From assembly GCA_934655935.1 (NCBI GenBank), contig CAKUHJ010000016.1, positions 1-21,802 on the forward strand: DNA of 21,802 bases, read 5' to 3'. This DNA comes from an uncultured Oscillospiraceae bacterium. GTDB taxonomy: Bacteria > Bacillota > Clostridia > Oscillospirales > Oscillospiraceae. Each line of letters opens with the position of its first letter. The stretch's first letter is position 1. Positions 14,528 to 21,802 of this stretch are shown piece after piece. A program made the translations under genes and the position numbers. Under the pieces are notes generated by a model. The model did no database searches. It was not told where the DNA came from and saw only the letters and a program-made list of their open reading frames with translations.

Positions 14528-15199
14528 CATATAGAGCGGCTCTGTGCGCGTATAGGGCTGAGGCAGGTAGGTCACAGAGCCGATGCGCGGCTTCGGCGCG
14601 CCGAATTTCGGGTTGAAGCCGAAGAGATTGACGTACTCGTGCAGATCGCCGCGCTCTTGCTCCATCGCCTGCAGCAGCTCCAGCGTCGCAAGCGCGTCGT
14701 CGATGGCACGGTGCGTATTCTGCCCCTTGAGCTGATAGGCCTCAATGGCGCTGCAGAGCTTGTGCGGATAATCCCGCCGGTCCTTATAAACCGTCAGCGC
14801 GTCCAGCAGGCGCGCCTGCTTTAAAATCCCGGCCATTCCGAAGCGGCTCAAAAAATAGTACAGAAAACACAGGTCAAACTGCGCATTGTACGCGACCAGC
14901 AGCGTCCGCGGCGTAAAGAGCGCCGCAAAGCGCTCGGCCGCCGCGCGCTTTTCAATGCCCTGCTCCTGCAGCATCCGGTCCGTAATTCCGGTCAGCGAAA
15001 CAATCTGCGGCGGAATTTTTCTTCCGGGGCTCAGAAAAATGAACTCGTCCATCTGGCTGTCCACCCGGCACTGCGCGCCGTCCGGCACGCAGCGGAGCGC
15101 CGCCAGCTCAATAATTTCATCCGATTCGGCGCGCACGCCCGTGGTTTCGGTATCCAGAACGACAAGGCTGTCGAACTGCGCAAATAAACGTTCCAGCAT
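14501..15199 (-). CDS. DEDDh 3'-5' exonuclease (DnaQ/PolC epsilon-like)
   Basis: Start ATG at 15199 follows AAGGAGC; the protein has 232 residues. The exonuclease fold covers about residues 10-180 with all DEDDh residues: Asp16 and Glu18 (LDTETTG), Asp109 (AYNAQFDL), and His163 with Asp168 (HRAIDDA). SLTGITDRML is the usual segment after the first motif. The remaining ~50 residues (LFGFNPKFGAPKPRIGSVTY ...) are a tail I do not recognise. Such proteins remove nucleotides from DNA 3' ends in proofreading or repair, or act on RNA. It is the last gene of the minus-strand cluster that holds uvrB and radC, which fits a repair role. Confidence 0.88.
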   Translation of the reverse strand: MLERLFAQFDSLVVLDTETTGVRAESDEIIELAALRCVPDGAQCRVDSQMDEFIFLSPGRKIPPQIVSLTGITDRMLQEQGIEKRAAAERFAALFTPRTLLVAYNAQFDLCFLYYFLSRFGMAGILKQARLLDALTVYKDRRDYPHKLCSAIEAYQLKGQNTHRAIDDALATLELLQAMEQERGDLHEYVNLFGFNPKFGAPKPRIGSVTYLPQPYTRTEPLYMKKPAGSFL

Positions 15200-15240
15200 A
15201 CAGTGCTCCTTCTGTCTCTTCGTTTTGTATATCCGCCGCT

Positions 15241-15825
15241 TCAGAGCGCCGTGTGCTCCGCCTGCGCGTGCGCGGCAAGAAAGAGCGTCTTTGCCAGGTT
15301 CTCCGCAGCCTCCAGATAGCCCGTGCAGGTCGGCAGATCCCGCGCCGCGCACACCACGCCGTGCCCGCCCAGAAGGCAGATCGGGCTCCCGGCAAGCGCC
15401 TGGGCAAGCCCCCGGTGAATTTCATCCGTGCCGGGCTTTCCGTAGGGAAGGCAGACAAACGTCTGGAACACCTCCCGCAGCGACGCGCTCTGCGGAACCT
15501 GGAAGCATGTATAGCGCTGGGCATAGGCCGTCAGATACGGGCAGTGGGAATGAATGACGGCGTTTACGTCCGCTCTGGCCCGGTAGGCCGCCAGATGCAG
15601 CCGGTACTCGCTGGAGCGGCGCAGGCGGCCTTCCGTCTGCCTGCCGGTCTCATCCAGGACGCAGACGTCCTCCGGCGTGAGCAGCAGCTTCATCGTCCCC
15701 GAGGGCGTCATATAAATACGCCCGCTTTCGCGGTCAAAGAGCGAGATATTGCCCTCCAGCGCATTGACGAACCGCTTCTGCTCCAGAATCGCCGCGAACT
15801 GTGCAAGCTCCTGTTTCCTGTCCAT
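15241..15825 (-). CDS. Class II aldolase/adducin family protein
   Basis: The 194-residue protein has the class II (zinc) aldolase signature: GNIS (25-28) and TPSG (40-43) for phosphate binding, Glu73 in SSEYRLH, zinc ligands His92 and His94 (IHSHCPY) and His155 (GGHGVV). It resembles L-fuculose-phosphate, rhamnulose-phosphate or similar aldolases and L-ribulose-phosphate 4-epimerases. Glu73 at the catalytic place suits an aldolase, but the sugar is unknown. The start is 9 nt after the uvrB stop, with a weak TGAGG ribosome binding site inside the uvrB end, so it is co-transcribed. The FGGY kinase at the head of the same cluster could supply a phosphorylated ketose substrate. Confidence 0.85.
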   Translation of the reverse strand: MDRKQELAQFAAILEQKRFVNALEGNISLFDRESGRIYMTPSGTMKLLLTPEDVCVLDETGRQTEGRLRRSSEYRLHLAAYRARADVNAVIHSHCPYLTAYAQRYTCFQVPQSASLREVFQTFVCLPYGKPGTDEIHRGLAQALAGSPICLLGGHGVVCAARDLPTCTGYLEAAENLAKTLFLAAHAQAEHTAL

Positions 15826-15834
15826 ATACGCGCC

Positions 15835-17808
15835 TCATTTCTTCTCCGCCTCGCCCCGCAGACGAATGATTTCATCGCGGAGCACGGCGGCATATTCGTA
15901 TTCCATCATGTGCGCGGCCTTGCGCATCTGCGCCTCGAGCTTTTCGATCTCACGCTCGAGCTCCTTCCGCGTGAGCTTGACGCCGCTCTTCCCGGAGACC
16001 TCCGCGCTGGGCGCGGCGGAAATCTCAATCAGGTCGCGCACGGATTTGACGATTGTCTTCGGGACAATCCCGTGCGCCTTGTTGTACGCGTCCTGGATTG
16101 CGCGGCGGCGCGCCGTCTCGTCCATAGCCCGGCGCATCGCGTCGGTAATTTTATCCGCGTACAGAAGAACCCGGCCCTGTGCGTTCCGCGCCGCGCGGCC
16201 GATGGTCTGAATCAGGCTCGTCTCAGAGCGGAGGAAGCCTTCCTTATCCGCATCCAGAATTGCAATCAGCGAAACCTCCGGCAGGTCCAGGCCCTCTCTT
16301 AAAAGGTTGATGCCGACCAGCACGTCGAACTTTGCCAGACGCAGGTCGCGGATAATCTCCATCCGCTCCATCGCGCCGATATCCGAGTGCATGTAGCGCA
16401 CGCGCACGCCGTTCTCCGTCAGATAGCGCGTCAGATCCTCGGCCATTTTTTTCGTCAGCGTCGTCACCAGCGTCCGCTCGCCCTTCTGGGTCGTCTGGTT
16501 GATTTCTCCGATCAGATCGTCGATCTGCCCCTCGATCGGCCGTACAAAAACCTCCGGGTCAAGAAGGCCGGTCGGCCGGATGACCTGCTCGGCAATCTGC
16601 CCGGCATGCTCGCGCTCGTATTCTGCCGGCGTCGCGGAGACGTAGATGGCCTGGTTGATCTTCTTTTCAAACTCCTCAAAGGTCAGCGGGCGGTTGTCAT
16701 AGGCCGAGGGCAGGCGGAAGCCATAGTCGACCAGACTTTTTTTCCGCGCGTGGTCCCCGTTGTACATGGCGCGCACCTGCGGAAGCGTCACATGGCTTTC
16801 ATCGACAAACAGGAGAAAGTCCTTGGGAAAATAGTCGATCAGCGTCGTCGGCGGCGTACCGGGGGCGCGGCCGGCAATGACGCGGGAGTAATTCTCAATG
16901 CCGGTGCAGAAGCCGATCTCGGAGAGCATTTCCAGATCGTACTGCGTGCGCTGCCGGATGCGCTGCGCCTCAAGCAGCTTGTCATGCTCCTCAAAGAATT
17001 TGACCTGCTGCCACATCTCTGCTTCAATATCCTGCATCGCGCGGGCCATTTTCTCCTTTGTCGCCACATAATGGGACGCGGGGTAGATGGCCACATGGTT
17101 CAAAATCCGTTCCGGCATGCCGGTGACAGCGTTGATTTCGCTGATGCGCTCAATCTCGTCGCCGAAAAATTCCACGCGCACCGCCCGGCCGGACCAGTAG
17201 GCGGGGTAGATTTCCACCGTGTCGCCGCGCACGCGGTAGGTGTTGCGGATAAAGTTGACGTCGTTGCGCTCGTAGCGGATTTCCGTCAGCTTCCGGCAGA
17301 GCTCATCCCGCTCCCGCGTCTGGCCTGCGCGCAGGGAGATGACCATGTTTTTGTAATCAATCGGGTCGCCCAGGCCGTAAATGCAGGAAACAGACGAGAC
17401 CACAATCACGTCCCGCCGCTCGGAGAGCGCGGAGGTCGCCGAATGGCGGAGGCGCTCAATCTCATCGTTGATGGCCGAATCCTTTTCAATATAGGTGTCC
17501 GTATGGGCAATGTAGGCCTCGGGCTGATAATAATCGTAGTAGGAAATGAAGTATTCCACGGCGTTGTGCGGGAAAAACTCGCGAAATTCCGAGCACAGCT
17601 GCGCCGCAAGCGTCTTGTTGTGCGCCAGAACCAGCGTCGGCCGGTTGAGATTGGCGATGATATTCGCCATGGTAAAGGTTTTGCCGGAGCCGGTCACGCC
17701 GAGCAGCACCTGTTCGGAAAGTCCGGCCCGCACACCCTCGGTCAGCGCGCGGATGGCCTCAGGCTGGTCGCCCATCGGGCGGTAATCGGATACAAGCTCA
17801 AAATCCAT
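15835..17808 (-). CDS. uvrB: Excinuclease ABC subunit UvrB
   Basis: The protein has 657 residues, the normal length. It starts [19 protein letters not shown] and contains Walker A GVTGSGKT (37-44), the damage-probing beta-hairpin region ([15 protein letters not shown]), [17 protein letters not shown] helicase motifs, [10 protein letters not shown], the C-terminal helicase domain ([26 protein letters not shown]) and the C-terminal UVR motif (about 620-655, [17 protein letters not shown]). UvrB verifies DNA lesions with UvrA and recruits UvrC for nucleotide excision repair. It lies 9 nt after radC. No uvrA or uvrC is adjacent in this window. It is probably part of the five-gene transcript that starts at the sugar kinase. 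Confidence 0.97.
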   Translation of the reverse strand: MDFELVSDYRPMGDQPEAIRALTEGVRAGLSEQVLLGVTGSGKTFTMANIIANLNRPTLVLAHNKTLAAQLCSEFREFFPHNAVEYFISYYDYYQPEAYIAHTDTYIEKDSAINDEIERLRHSATSALSERRDVIVVSSVSCIYGLGDPIDYKNMVISLRAGQTRERDELCRKLTEIRYERNDVNFIRNTYRVRGDTVEIYPAYWSGRAVRVEFFGDEIERISEINAVTGMPERILNHVAIYPASHYVATKEKMARAMQDIEAEMWQQVKFFEEHDKLLEAQRIRQRTQYDLEMLSEIGFCTGIENYSRVIAGRAPGTPPTTLIDYFPKDFLLFVDESHVTLPQVRAMYNGDHARKKSLVDYGFRLPSAYDNRPLTFEEFEKKINQAIYVSATPAEYEREHAGQIAEQVIRPTGLLDPEVFVRPIEGQIDDLIGEINQTTQKGERTLVTTLTKKMAEDLTRYLTENGVRVRYMHSDIGAMERMEIIRDLRLAKFDVLVGINLLREGLDLPEVSLIAILDADKEGFLRSETSLIQTIGRAARNAQGRVLLYADKITDAMRRAMDETARRRAIQDAYNKAHGIVPKTIVKSVRDLIEISAAPSAEVSGKSGVKLTRKELEREIEKLEAQMRKAAHMMEYEYAAVLRDEIIRLRGEAEKK

Positions 17809-17817
17809 GATCTGCAG

Positions 17818-18492
17818 TTACCTCAGAATGCCGTCGTCCCGCAGGGAAACATAGTCCTGCTCGGCGACGATGATATGGTCCGCCAGCACGATATCCACCG
17901 CGTCCAGCGCGGCGTCCAGCGCAAGCGTCGTCTGCCGGTCCTCCTCGCTTGGCAGGGCAATCCCGCTCGGATGGTTGTGCGCAAGCACCACGCTGCTGGC
18001 ATTGGACAAAAGCGCGGTCTTGACAATGCTGCGGATGGACACGTTCGCGGAATTGACGCTTCCGCGGTGCACCAGCGTGCAGTCCAGAATCTTGCACTTG
18101 GCGTCCAGGCACAGCAGATATACAATCTCCTCCTGCTCGCCGTGAAAAAACGGGAGCAGATAATTGGCGCACTTCTCGGTTGTATCGAGAATGCGCACCG
18201 CGGCGCTCCGGCCGATCAGGTGCCGCCGCTCCAGCTCCGGCACCAGGCATATGAGCTCCGCCGCGCTCTGCCCGACGCCCTGGACCTCGCACAGGGCCTC
18301 CACCGAGGCCTCAAAGACGCAGTCAATCGAACGGAAGCGCTCAAGAAGCCGATGCGCGATCACATTCGTGTCCTGCCGCGGAATGGCGTAGCAGAGCAGA
18401 AGCTCCAGCGCCTGAATATCGGAAAACGATTCGATGCCGCTTTTTTTCAGCTGCTGGCGCAGCCGCGCCCGGTGCCCGTCATGAATGGACAC
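17818..18492 (-). CDS. radC: RadC family JAB/MPN-domain protein
   Basis: The 224-residue protein has an N-terminal helical part (ESFSDIQALELLLCYAIPRQ), a degenerate helix-hairpin-helix (CEVQGVGQSAAELI, about 68-81) and a JAMM metal site AHNHPSGIALPSEED with His172, His174, Ser176 and Asp185. The family was once linked to DNA repair; its biochemical role is unclear. The GTG start at 18492 is supported by GGGAGGAGG 7 nt upstream. It lies 30 nt after the kinase gene and 9 nt before uvrB. Confidence 0.93.
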   Translation of the reverse strand: MSIHDGHRARLRQQLKKSGIESFSDIQALELLLCYAIPRQDTNVIAHRLLERFRSIDCVFEASVEALCEVQGVGQSAAELICLVPELERRHLIGRSAAVRILDTTEKCANYLLPFFHGEQEEIVYLLCLDAKCKILDCTLVHRGSVNSANVSIRSIVKTALLSNASSVVLAHNHPSGIALPSEEDRQTTLALDAALDAVDIVLADHIIVAEQDYVSLRDDGILR

Positions 18493-18522
18493 GCAGAAGC
18501 CTCCTCCCCGAAAGCAAGTTTC

Positions 18523-20010
18523 TCAATCCGCGCGGAACACATCCTTCAGCGCGGGATACAGCCGCGCAAAGCGCCGCGCAGCGCGCGCATAGGCCGCCGC
18601 GGTCTGCGCGTCCGGCTCAACGGTGCTGGAAAGGCAGATGTTTTTGCCGGCGTCCGGCAGATCCCGGAACAGCCCGACGCCCACGCCTGCGGCGGCTGCC
18701 GCACCGAGCGAGGTCGCGCTGTCGGAAAAAATGGACAGCTCGTGCAGCCGCACGCCGCAGATATCGGCGATCATCTGCTTCCAGAGCCGCGACTTCGCCC
18801 CGCCGCCAATGATGCGCAGCTCGGAAATTTCCTCGCGCTCGCGCATGACGTCCAGAATCTGGCTGAGGCTGAAGCCGACGCCCTCCAGCACCGCGCGCAG
18901 GAAATGCTCGCGCCGGTGCGTCGAGCGCATGCCGAAAAATACCCCCTGCGCCTGTGGATCAAAGACCGGCGAGCGCTCGCCCTCCAGATACGGAAGGTAG
19001 ACAAGCCCCTCCGCCCCGGCCGGCACGGCCGCCGCCAGCGCGTCAAACGCACGCGGCGAGGCCACGTCAAACAGCTCCTGCGCCCACTGGACCGAGCGTC
19101 CGGCGCACTGCATGGTGCCAAAAATATTGCAGCCCTTGCCGTCAAGGGTGCTGATATGAAAAACCCGGTGCTGCGGGTCTATAAACGGCGTTTCCATCAG
19201 GCCCGCAATCCATGCGGTCGTCCCGAGGCTCAGATAGAACTCCCCCGGATTTGCAATCCCTGCGCCCATGCTGGCGCAGGCCCCGTCGCCGCCGCCGACG
19301 GAAACCGGCAGCCCCGCGCGCAGGCCCAGGCAGCCTGCGGCCTCCTCGCTGAGCCGGCCGGCAATCTCGCAGCCGGTGTGAAGCTGCGGAAATTTATCCA
19401 GCGCCAGGCCCAGATTCTGAAACATTTCGCGGTCATATTCCCCGCTCTGCAGGTTCATGAGCATGCCGTGCGCAGCGTCCGAATGGTCCGTGGTATCCAT
19501 GGAGCCGGTCAGCCGGTAGACCAGATAATCCTTCGACTGCAGGAATCGCACTGTATTGTGATAGACCTCCGGCTCCTGCTCCTTGAGCCAGAGCGCTTTG
19601 CAGAGCGTCGCCGCAGGCGAGAGCACGTTTCCGCTGATATGATAAAAATAATCCATGCCAAAGCGTTCGCGCAGCCGCGCGCACACGCCGCGGGCGCGGG
19701 TATCCGCGTGGATCATCGCCGGGCGGAGCGTCAGCCCGTCGCGGTCCATCGGCAGGCACCCCAGCATATGGCCCGAGACGCCGATGGCCTCTACCTGCTT
19801 GACATATTCCGGCGCAAGCTCGCGCAGCATCAGCATCGCGCGGACCGCGCTCATCCACCAGTCTGCGGCGTCCTGCTCGCAACCGCCGTCCGGCAGATGA
19901 TGGGTGGGATAGGTGGTCGTCACATTGCGCAGGACATTCAGATTTTCATCGATCAATGAGGCCTTCAGGCCGCTGGTTCCGATATCAAAGGCGAGAAGAA
20001 TGGTATGCAA
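18523..20010 (-). CDS. FGGY-family carbohydrate kinase (xylulokinase-like)
   Basis: The 495-residue protein shows both actin-like FGGY domains: FDIGTSGLKASLID at the N-terminus, SKDYLVYRLTG and DHSDAAHGML in the middle, then SLGTTAWIAG, PYLEGERSPVFDP, LRAVLEGVGFSL and the adenosine motif GGGAKSRLWKQMIADICG. It transfers phosphate from ATP to a sugar or polyol. The overall pattern is closest to xylulokinase, but the substrate-loop GQMHG of XylB reads GHMLG here, so substrate is uncertain. The TTG start at 20010 is chosen because AGGAGGG lies 8 nt upstream and the first residues (HTILLAFDIGTSG) are the usual beginning; a nearby ATG is out of frame. It heads the minus-strand cluster and faces padR. 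Confidence 0.88.
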   Translation of the reverse strand: MHTILLAFDIGTSGLKASLIDENLNVLRNVTTTYPTHHLPDGGCEQDAADWWMSAVRAMLMLRELAPEYVKQVEAIGVSGHMLGCLPMDRDGLTLRPAMIHADTRARGVCARLRERFGMDYFYHISGNVLSPAATLCKALWLKEQEPEVYHNTVRFLQSKDYLVYRLTGSMDTTDHSDAAHGMLMNLQSGEYDREMFQNLGLALDKFPQLHTGCEIAGRLSEEAAGCLGLRAGLPVSVGGGDGACASMGAGIANPGEFYLSLGTTAWIAGLMETPFIDPQHRVFHISTLDGKGCNIFGTMQCAGRSVQWAQELFDVASPRAFDALAAAVPAGAEGLVYLPYLEGERSPVFDPQAQGVFFGMRSTHRREHFLRAVLEGVGFSLSQILDVMREREEISELRIIGGGAKSRLWKQMIADICGVRLHELSIFSDSATSLGAAAAAGVGVGLFRDLPDAGKNICLSSTVEPDAQTAAAYARAARRFARLYPALKDVFRAD

Positions 20011-20044
20011 GCCGGCATCCCTCCTGAACCATATTCGTATTTTT

Positions 20045-20073
20045 ATTTTACAATAAAACCGTTTAAAAGGGAA
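20045..20073 (-). promoter_or_regulatory. Possible promoter of the kinase-radC-uvrB cluster
   Basis: On the minus strand TTCCCT (20068-20073) and TAAAAT (20045-20050) are 17 bp apart, 35 bp before the kinase start. The -10 is good and the -35 poor, so the assignment is tentative. Confidence 0.35.
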
Positions 20074-20107
20074 TTGCTTTTTCGGCGGCAGGAGAAAAAA
20101 CTTTCTG

Positions 20108-20136
20108 TTGACAGAGCCGTAATATCGTTTTATGAT
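20108..20136 (+). promoter_or_regulatory. Sigma-A promoter of padR-DUF2812
   Basis: TTGACA (20108-20113) and TATGAT (20131-20136) are separated by exactly 17 bp, near the vegetative consensus. The -10 and most of the spacer lie inside the palindrome described next. Confidence 0.85.
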
Positions 20137-20154
20137 ATCATAAAACGATATTAC
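20119..20154. repeat. 36-bp perfect palindrome, probable PadR operator
   Basis: Bases 20119-20154 are a perfect palindrome without spacer: the half-site GTAATATCGTTTTATGAT is followed by its reverse complement. The centre is at 20136/20137, directly at the end of the -10, so a bound dimer would block the promoter. PadR regulators commonly repress their own operons through such symmetric sites. Operator function is inferred from position. Confidence 0.75.
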
Positions 20155-20214
20155 AGCGTATCAGAAAAGCCCAGGCGATTTTACAGTCCCGGTATCGGAA
20201 AGCAGGTGAAGCGC

Positions 20215-20589
20215 ATGCCCAGAAAATCCATGGAGGTTCTGACCGAGTCCATGCTCTATGTGCTGCTGGCTCTGCGCCTGCGGCCCATGTGCGGAATCGA
20301 GATCGCCGCCGCGATTTCAGAGCTCTCCGACGGCCGGGTGCAGCTGGGGCCGGCCACGCTCTATACCATTCTTTCCAAGTATGAGCAGGAGCGTCTCATC
20401 CAGGAAATCGGAGCCGAGGGGCGCAAGCGCACCTACCGCATCACGCAGTCCGGTCTTGCCGCCTGCCGCCAGGAGCTTGCGCGGCTGCGCCGGTGCCTTG
20501 CCGATGCGGAAAAACAGGAAGGAGTTCTTTCGGATGGAGAAGAAAAAGAGCCGGCATGTCTTCCGTTTTCCGCCCTGCCCGACGTTTGA
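20215..20589 (+). CDS. PadR family transcriptional regulator
   Basis: Start ATG at 20215 follows AGGTGA; the open frame upstream runs through the promoter and is not coding. The 124-residue protein has the PadR winged helix at about residues 10-80 (LTESMLYVLLAL, GIEIAAAISELSDGRVQLGP, ATLYTILSKYEQERLIQEIG, RKRTYRITQSGL), followed by a short C-terminal dimerisation helix (RQELARLRRCLADAEK). It probably represses its own transcription. It overlaps the DUF2812 gene by 56 nt. Confidence 0.9.
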   Translation: MPRKSMEVLTESMLYVLLALRLRPMCGIEIAAAISELSDGRVQLGPATLYTILSKYEQERLIQEIGAEGRKRTYRITQSGLAACRQELARLRRCLADAEKQEGVLSDGEEKEPACLPFSALPDV

Positions 20590-21733
20590 CATTGAGGGCA
20601 TGCAGGGCTGGCTTGAGGCGCTTTCCCGCGAGGGGCTGCGGCTGGAGCCGGATGAAATCTATCCGGGCGTGTTCCGCTTCCTGCGCGCACAGCCGCAGGA
20701 ACGGCGCTTTCGCCTGCAGCCGCTTCCAAAGGAAAAGGGCCTGTTCGGCGAAGACGATGCACAGCAGGATATCATCCGCCTGAACGAGGGCTTCAGCTGG
20801 CAGTATCTTGGCGTCTGCGGCAAATTCATGCTCTTTGCCGCGGACGATCCGGCCGCGCCGGAGCTTGATACCGACCCGCAAGTGCAGGCCGTGGCCCTGA
20901 AGCAGGCGCGCAGCCGGCAATGGTCCGAGGTTTTCTGGAGTGCGTGGTGCCTGCTGCTGGCGCCTTTGCTGCGGCTGTGGAACCGGCCCGCCGCAGGCGT
21001 TCTGTTCGCGGTGGGGAGCGTACTGAGCGCGCTGCTTGCGCTGATGGTTGCCTGGTCGCTTGCAAGAGGCGTCCGGGGCGCCGTGCACCTGGGAAAGCTC
21101 CGAAAACGGCTCCGCCTCGGCCAGCCGCTCGGCGCGGACGCGGGCCGACTGCACGCGCGGCGCTACCGGATGTTTACGCTGGCCTACATTCTGTGCTGGC
21201 TCAGTCTTGGCGCCGGCCTTCTTGTACGGCTGGACGCCTCCAGCCGCACCATAACGCCGGAGGAATACGGAAAGCCGCTTCCCTTTTTGAGCGTCGAAAC
21301 CGCCTTTCCTGAGCTTGGCTGGCAGCAGGACGGAACCGACGATCGGCCCGAGCGCCGCATGACGGCCCTGCACGATCCGCTTGTGCCCGAAATGATAGAG
21401 TTTTCTGAGCGCGGCACGCTGGAATCGCGCGGCTACTGCGCGCTCTATATCACCTATTATGAGGCGCGCTGGCCTTTTCTTGCCCGGCTTCTGGCGCAGG
21501 ACACCGTGCGCGCAGCGGCGCGGCGGAACCGGAGCTTCCAGGCTCTTCCCCTTTCCCTTCCGGATGCGGACTATGCCGCCGCCTGGCGCTCCTACGGGCA
21601 AAACTGCGTCGTGCAGAAGGGTACGCGCGTGATCATTCTGGAGCCCGCAGCCTTCTGGGAGGGCGAGGACAGTTCCATCTCCGCCTGGGCGCAGAAGGCC
21701 CTTACCTTCTGGCTGGAGGCTGACGCAGCGTGA
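20534..21733 (+). CDS. DUF2812 domain membrane protein
   Basis: Start ATG at 20534 has GGAAGGAG about 9 nt upstream, inside padR, and gives 399 residues. The N-terminal ~110 residues form the DUF2812 domain (FDIEGMQGWLEALSREGLRL, then a GVFRFLRAQPQERRFRLQPL strand region and LNEGFSWQYLGVCGKFMLFA). Two adjacent hydrophobic helices follow (about 130-180), then a basic cytoplasmic stretch and a third membrane helix (about 218-238). The ~160-residue remainder looks soluble. DUF2812 genes commonly sit after PadR regulators in Firmicutes, as here. Function is unknown; a role in envelope stress has not been shown for this protein. Confidence 0.85.
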   Translation: MEKKKSRHVFRFPPCPTFDIEGMQGWLEALSREGLRLEPDEIYPGVFRFLRAQPQERRFRLQPLPKEKGLFGEDDAQQDIIRLNEGFSWQYLGVCGKFMLFAADDPAAPELDTDPQVQAVALKQARSRQWSEVFWSAWCLLLAPLLRLWNRPAAGVLFAVGSVLSALLALMVAWSLARGVRGAVHLGKLRKRLRLGQPLGADAGRLHARRYRMFTLAYILCWLSLGAGLLVRLDASSRTITPEEYGKPLPFLSVETAFPELGWQQDGTDDRPERRMTALHDPLVPEMIEFSERGTLESRGYCALYITYYEARWPFLARLLAQDTVRAAARRNRSFQALPLSLPDADYAAAWRSYGQNCVVQKGTRVIILEPAAFWEGEDSSISAWAQKALTFWLEADAA

Positions 21734-21802
21734 TATATTGCAGCTCCGAAATACGGATTCCCGTTGCGCAGAGCGTTTCCATGAGGAGCGCCAGCCGCTC
21801 CT
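21702..21802 (-). pseudogene. Tyrosine recombinase (integrase) fragment, apparently 3' truncated; 5' part outside window
   Basis: Read from the window edge on the minus strand, the frame gives ERLALLMETLCATGIRISEL then QYITLRQPPARR and a stop at 21702-21704. LLMETLCATGIRISEL matches the start of the catalytic domain of phage-integrase-type recombinases, including the first catalytic Arg in TGIRISEL. A complete enzyme needs about 100 more residues with the H-x-x-R and Tyr motifs. Here similarity stops within a few residues, and the frame runs into the end of the DUF2812 gene on the other strand. It is most likely the remains of a mobile-element integrase, cut near 21735. Confidence 0.6.

Noticed and set aside
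16387..19959. A 1190-codon open frame on the plus strand antisense to the kinase, radC and uvrB
   Set aside because: The sequence is Arg/His/Ala-rich without domain patterns. It is the GC-driven shadow of three well-supported minus-strand genes.
20441..21601. A 386-codon minus-strand frame opposite padR-DUF2812
   Set aside because: No motifs; rich in Arg/Pro/Gln as expected for an antisense shadow of a GC-rich gene.

Overview
The window is GC-rich (roughly 60 %) and densely coded. Gene content points to a Gram-positive anaerobe of the class Clostridia, most likely a high-GC member near Oscillospiraceae/Ruminococcaceae. It carries RNase Y, a His-less HPr-like protein, a DacF-type carboxypeptidase, an energy-coupling factor (ECF) vitamin transporter, PadR/DUF2812, and strong AGGAGG ribosome binding sites with many GTG/TTG starts. 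This placement is inferred from gene families; no marker RNA gene is present.

Layout. 2-985: 3' part of dnaK (+), ending at a strong hairpin. 1118-2717 (-): a 50-residue Cys-rich membrane peptide with its own promoter and terminator, then a birA-nitroreductase pair coupled by an ATGA overlap. 2718-3129: an intergenic region with an inverted repeat upstream of birA, a near-consensus promoter for rny and a structured rny leader. 3130-4686: rny (+), convergent with a membrane-anchored HtrA protease (4768-6141, -). 6261-7008: a deletion scar that joins the 5'-truncated remains of a lysR gene (-) and an opine-dehydrogenase gene (+). 7013-8486 (-): a Crh-like HPr gene followed by dacF, with a terminator-like hairpin between them that contains the dacF ribosome binding site. 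8656-9969: mtaB (+).

9966-14527 (+) is the most interesting block. A promoter and a cobalamin-type riboswitch (clear B12 box, closing P1 stem, terminator) precede three overlapping or closely spaced genes: a DUF4430 lipoprotein resembling the transcobalamin C-terminal domain, an EcfT subunit, and one 875-residue protein fusing two ABC ATPases to a multi-spanning S-component-like membrane domain. The simplest reading is a corrinoid-repressed ECF uptake system with an attached extracellular binding lipoprotein.

14501-20010 (-) is a compact run that probably forms one transcript: FGGY sugar kinase, radC, uvrB, class II aldolase, DEDDh exonuclease. Divergent from it, 20108-21733 (+) holds a PadR repressor and a DUF2812 membrane protein behind a consensus promoter whose -10 lies at the centre of a 36-bp perfect palindrome. 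The right edge (21702-21802, -) contains a fragment of a tyrosine recombinase that seems truncated where it meets the DUF2812 gene.

No rRNA, tRNA, CRISPR array or intact insertion sequence was seen.
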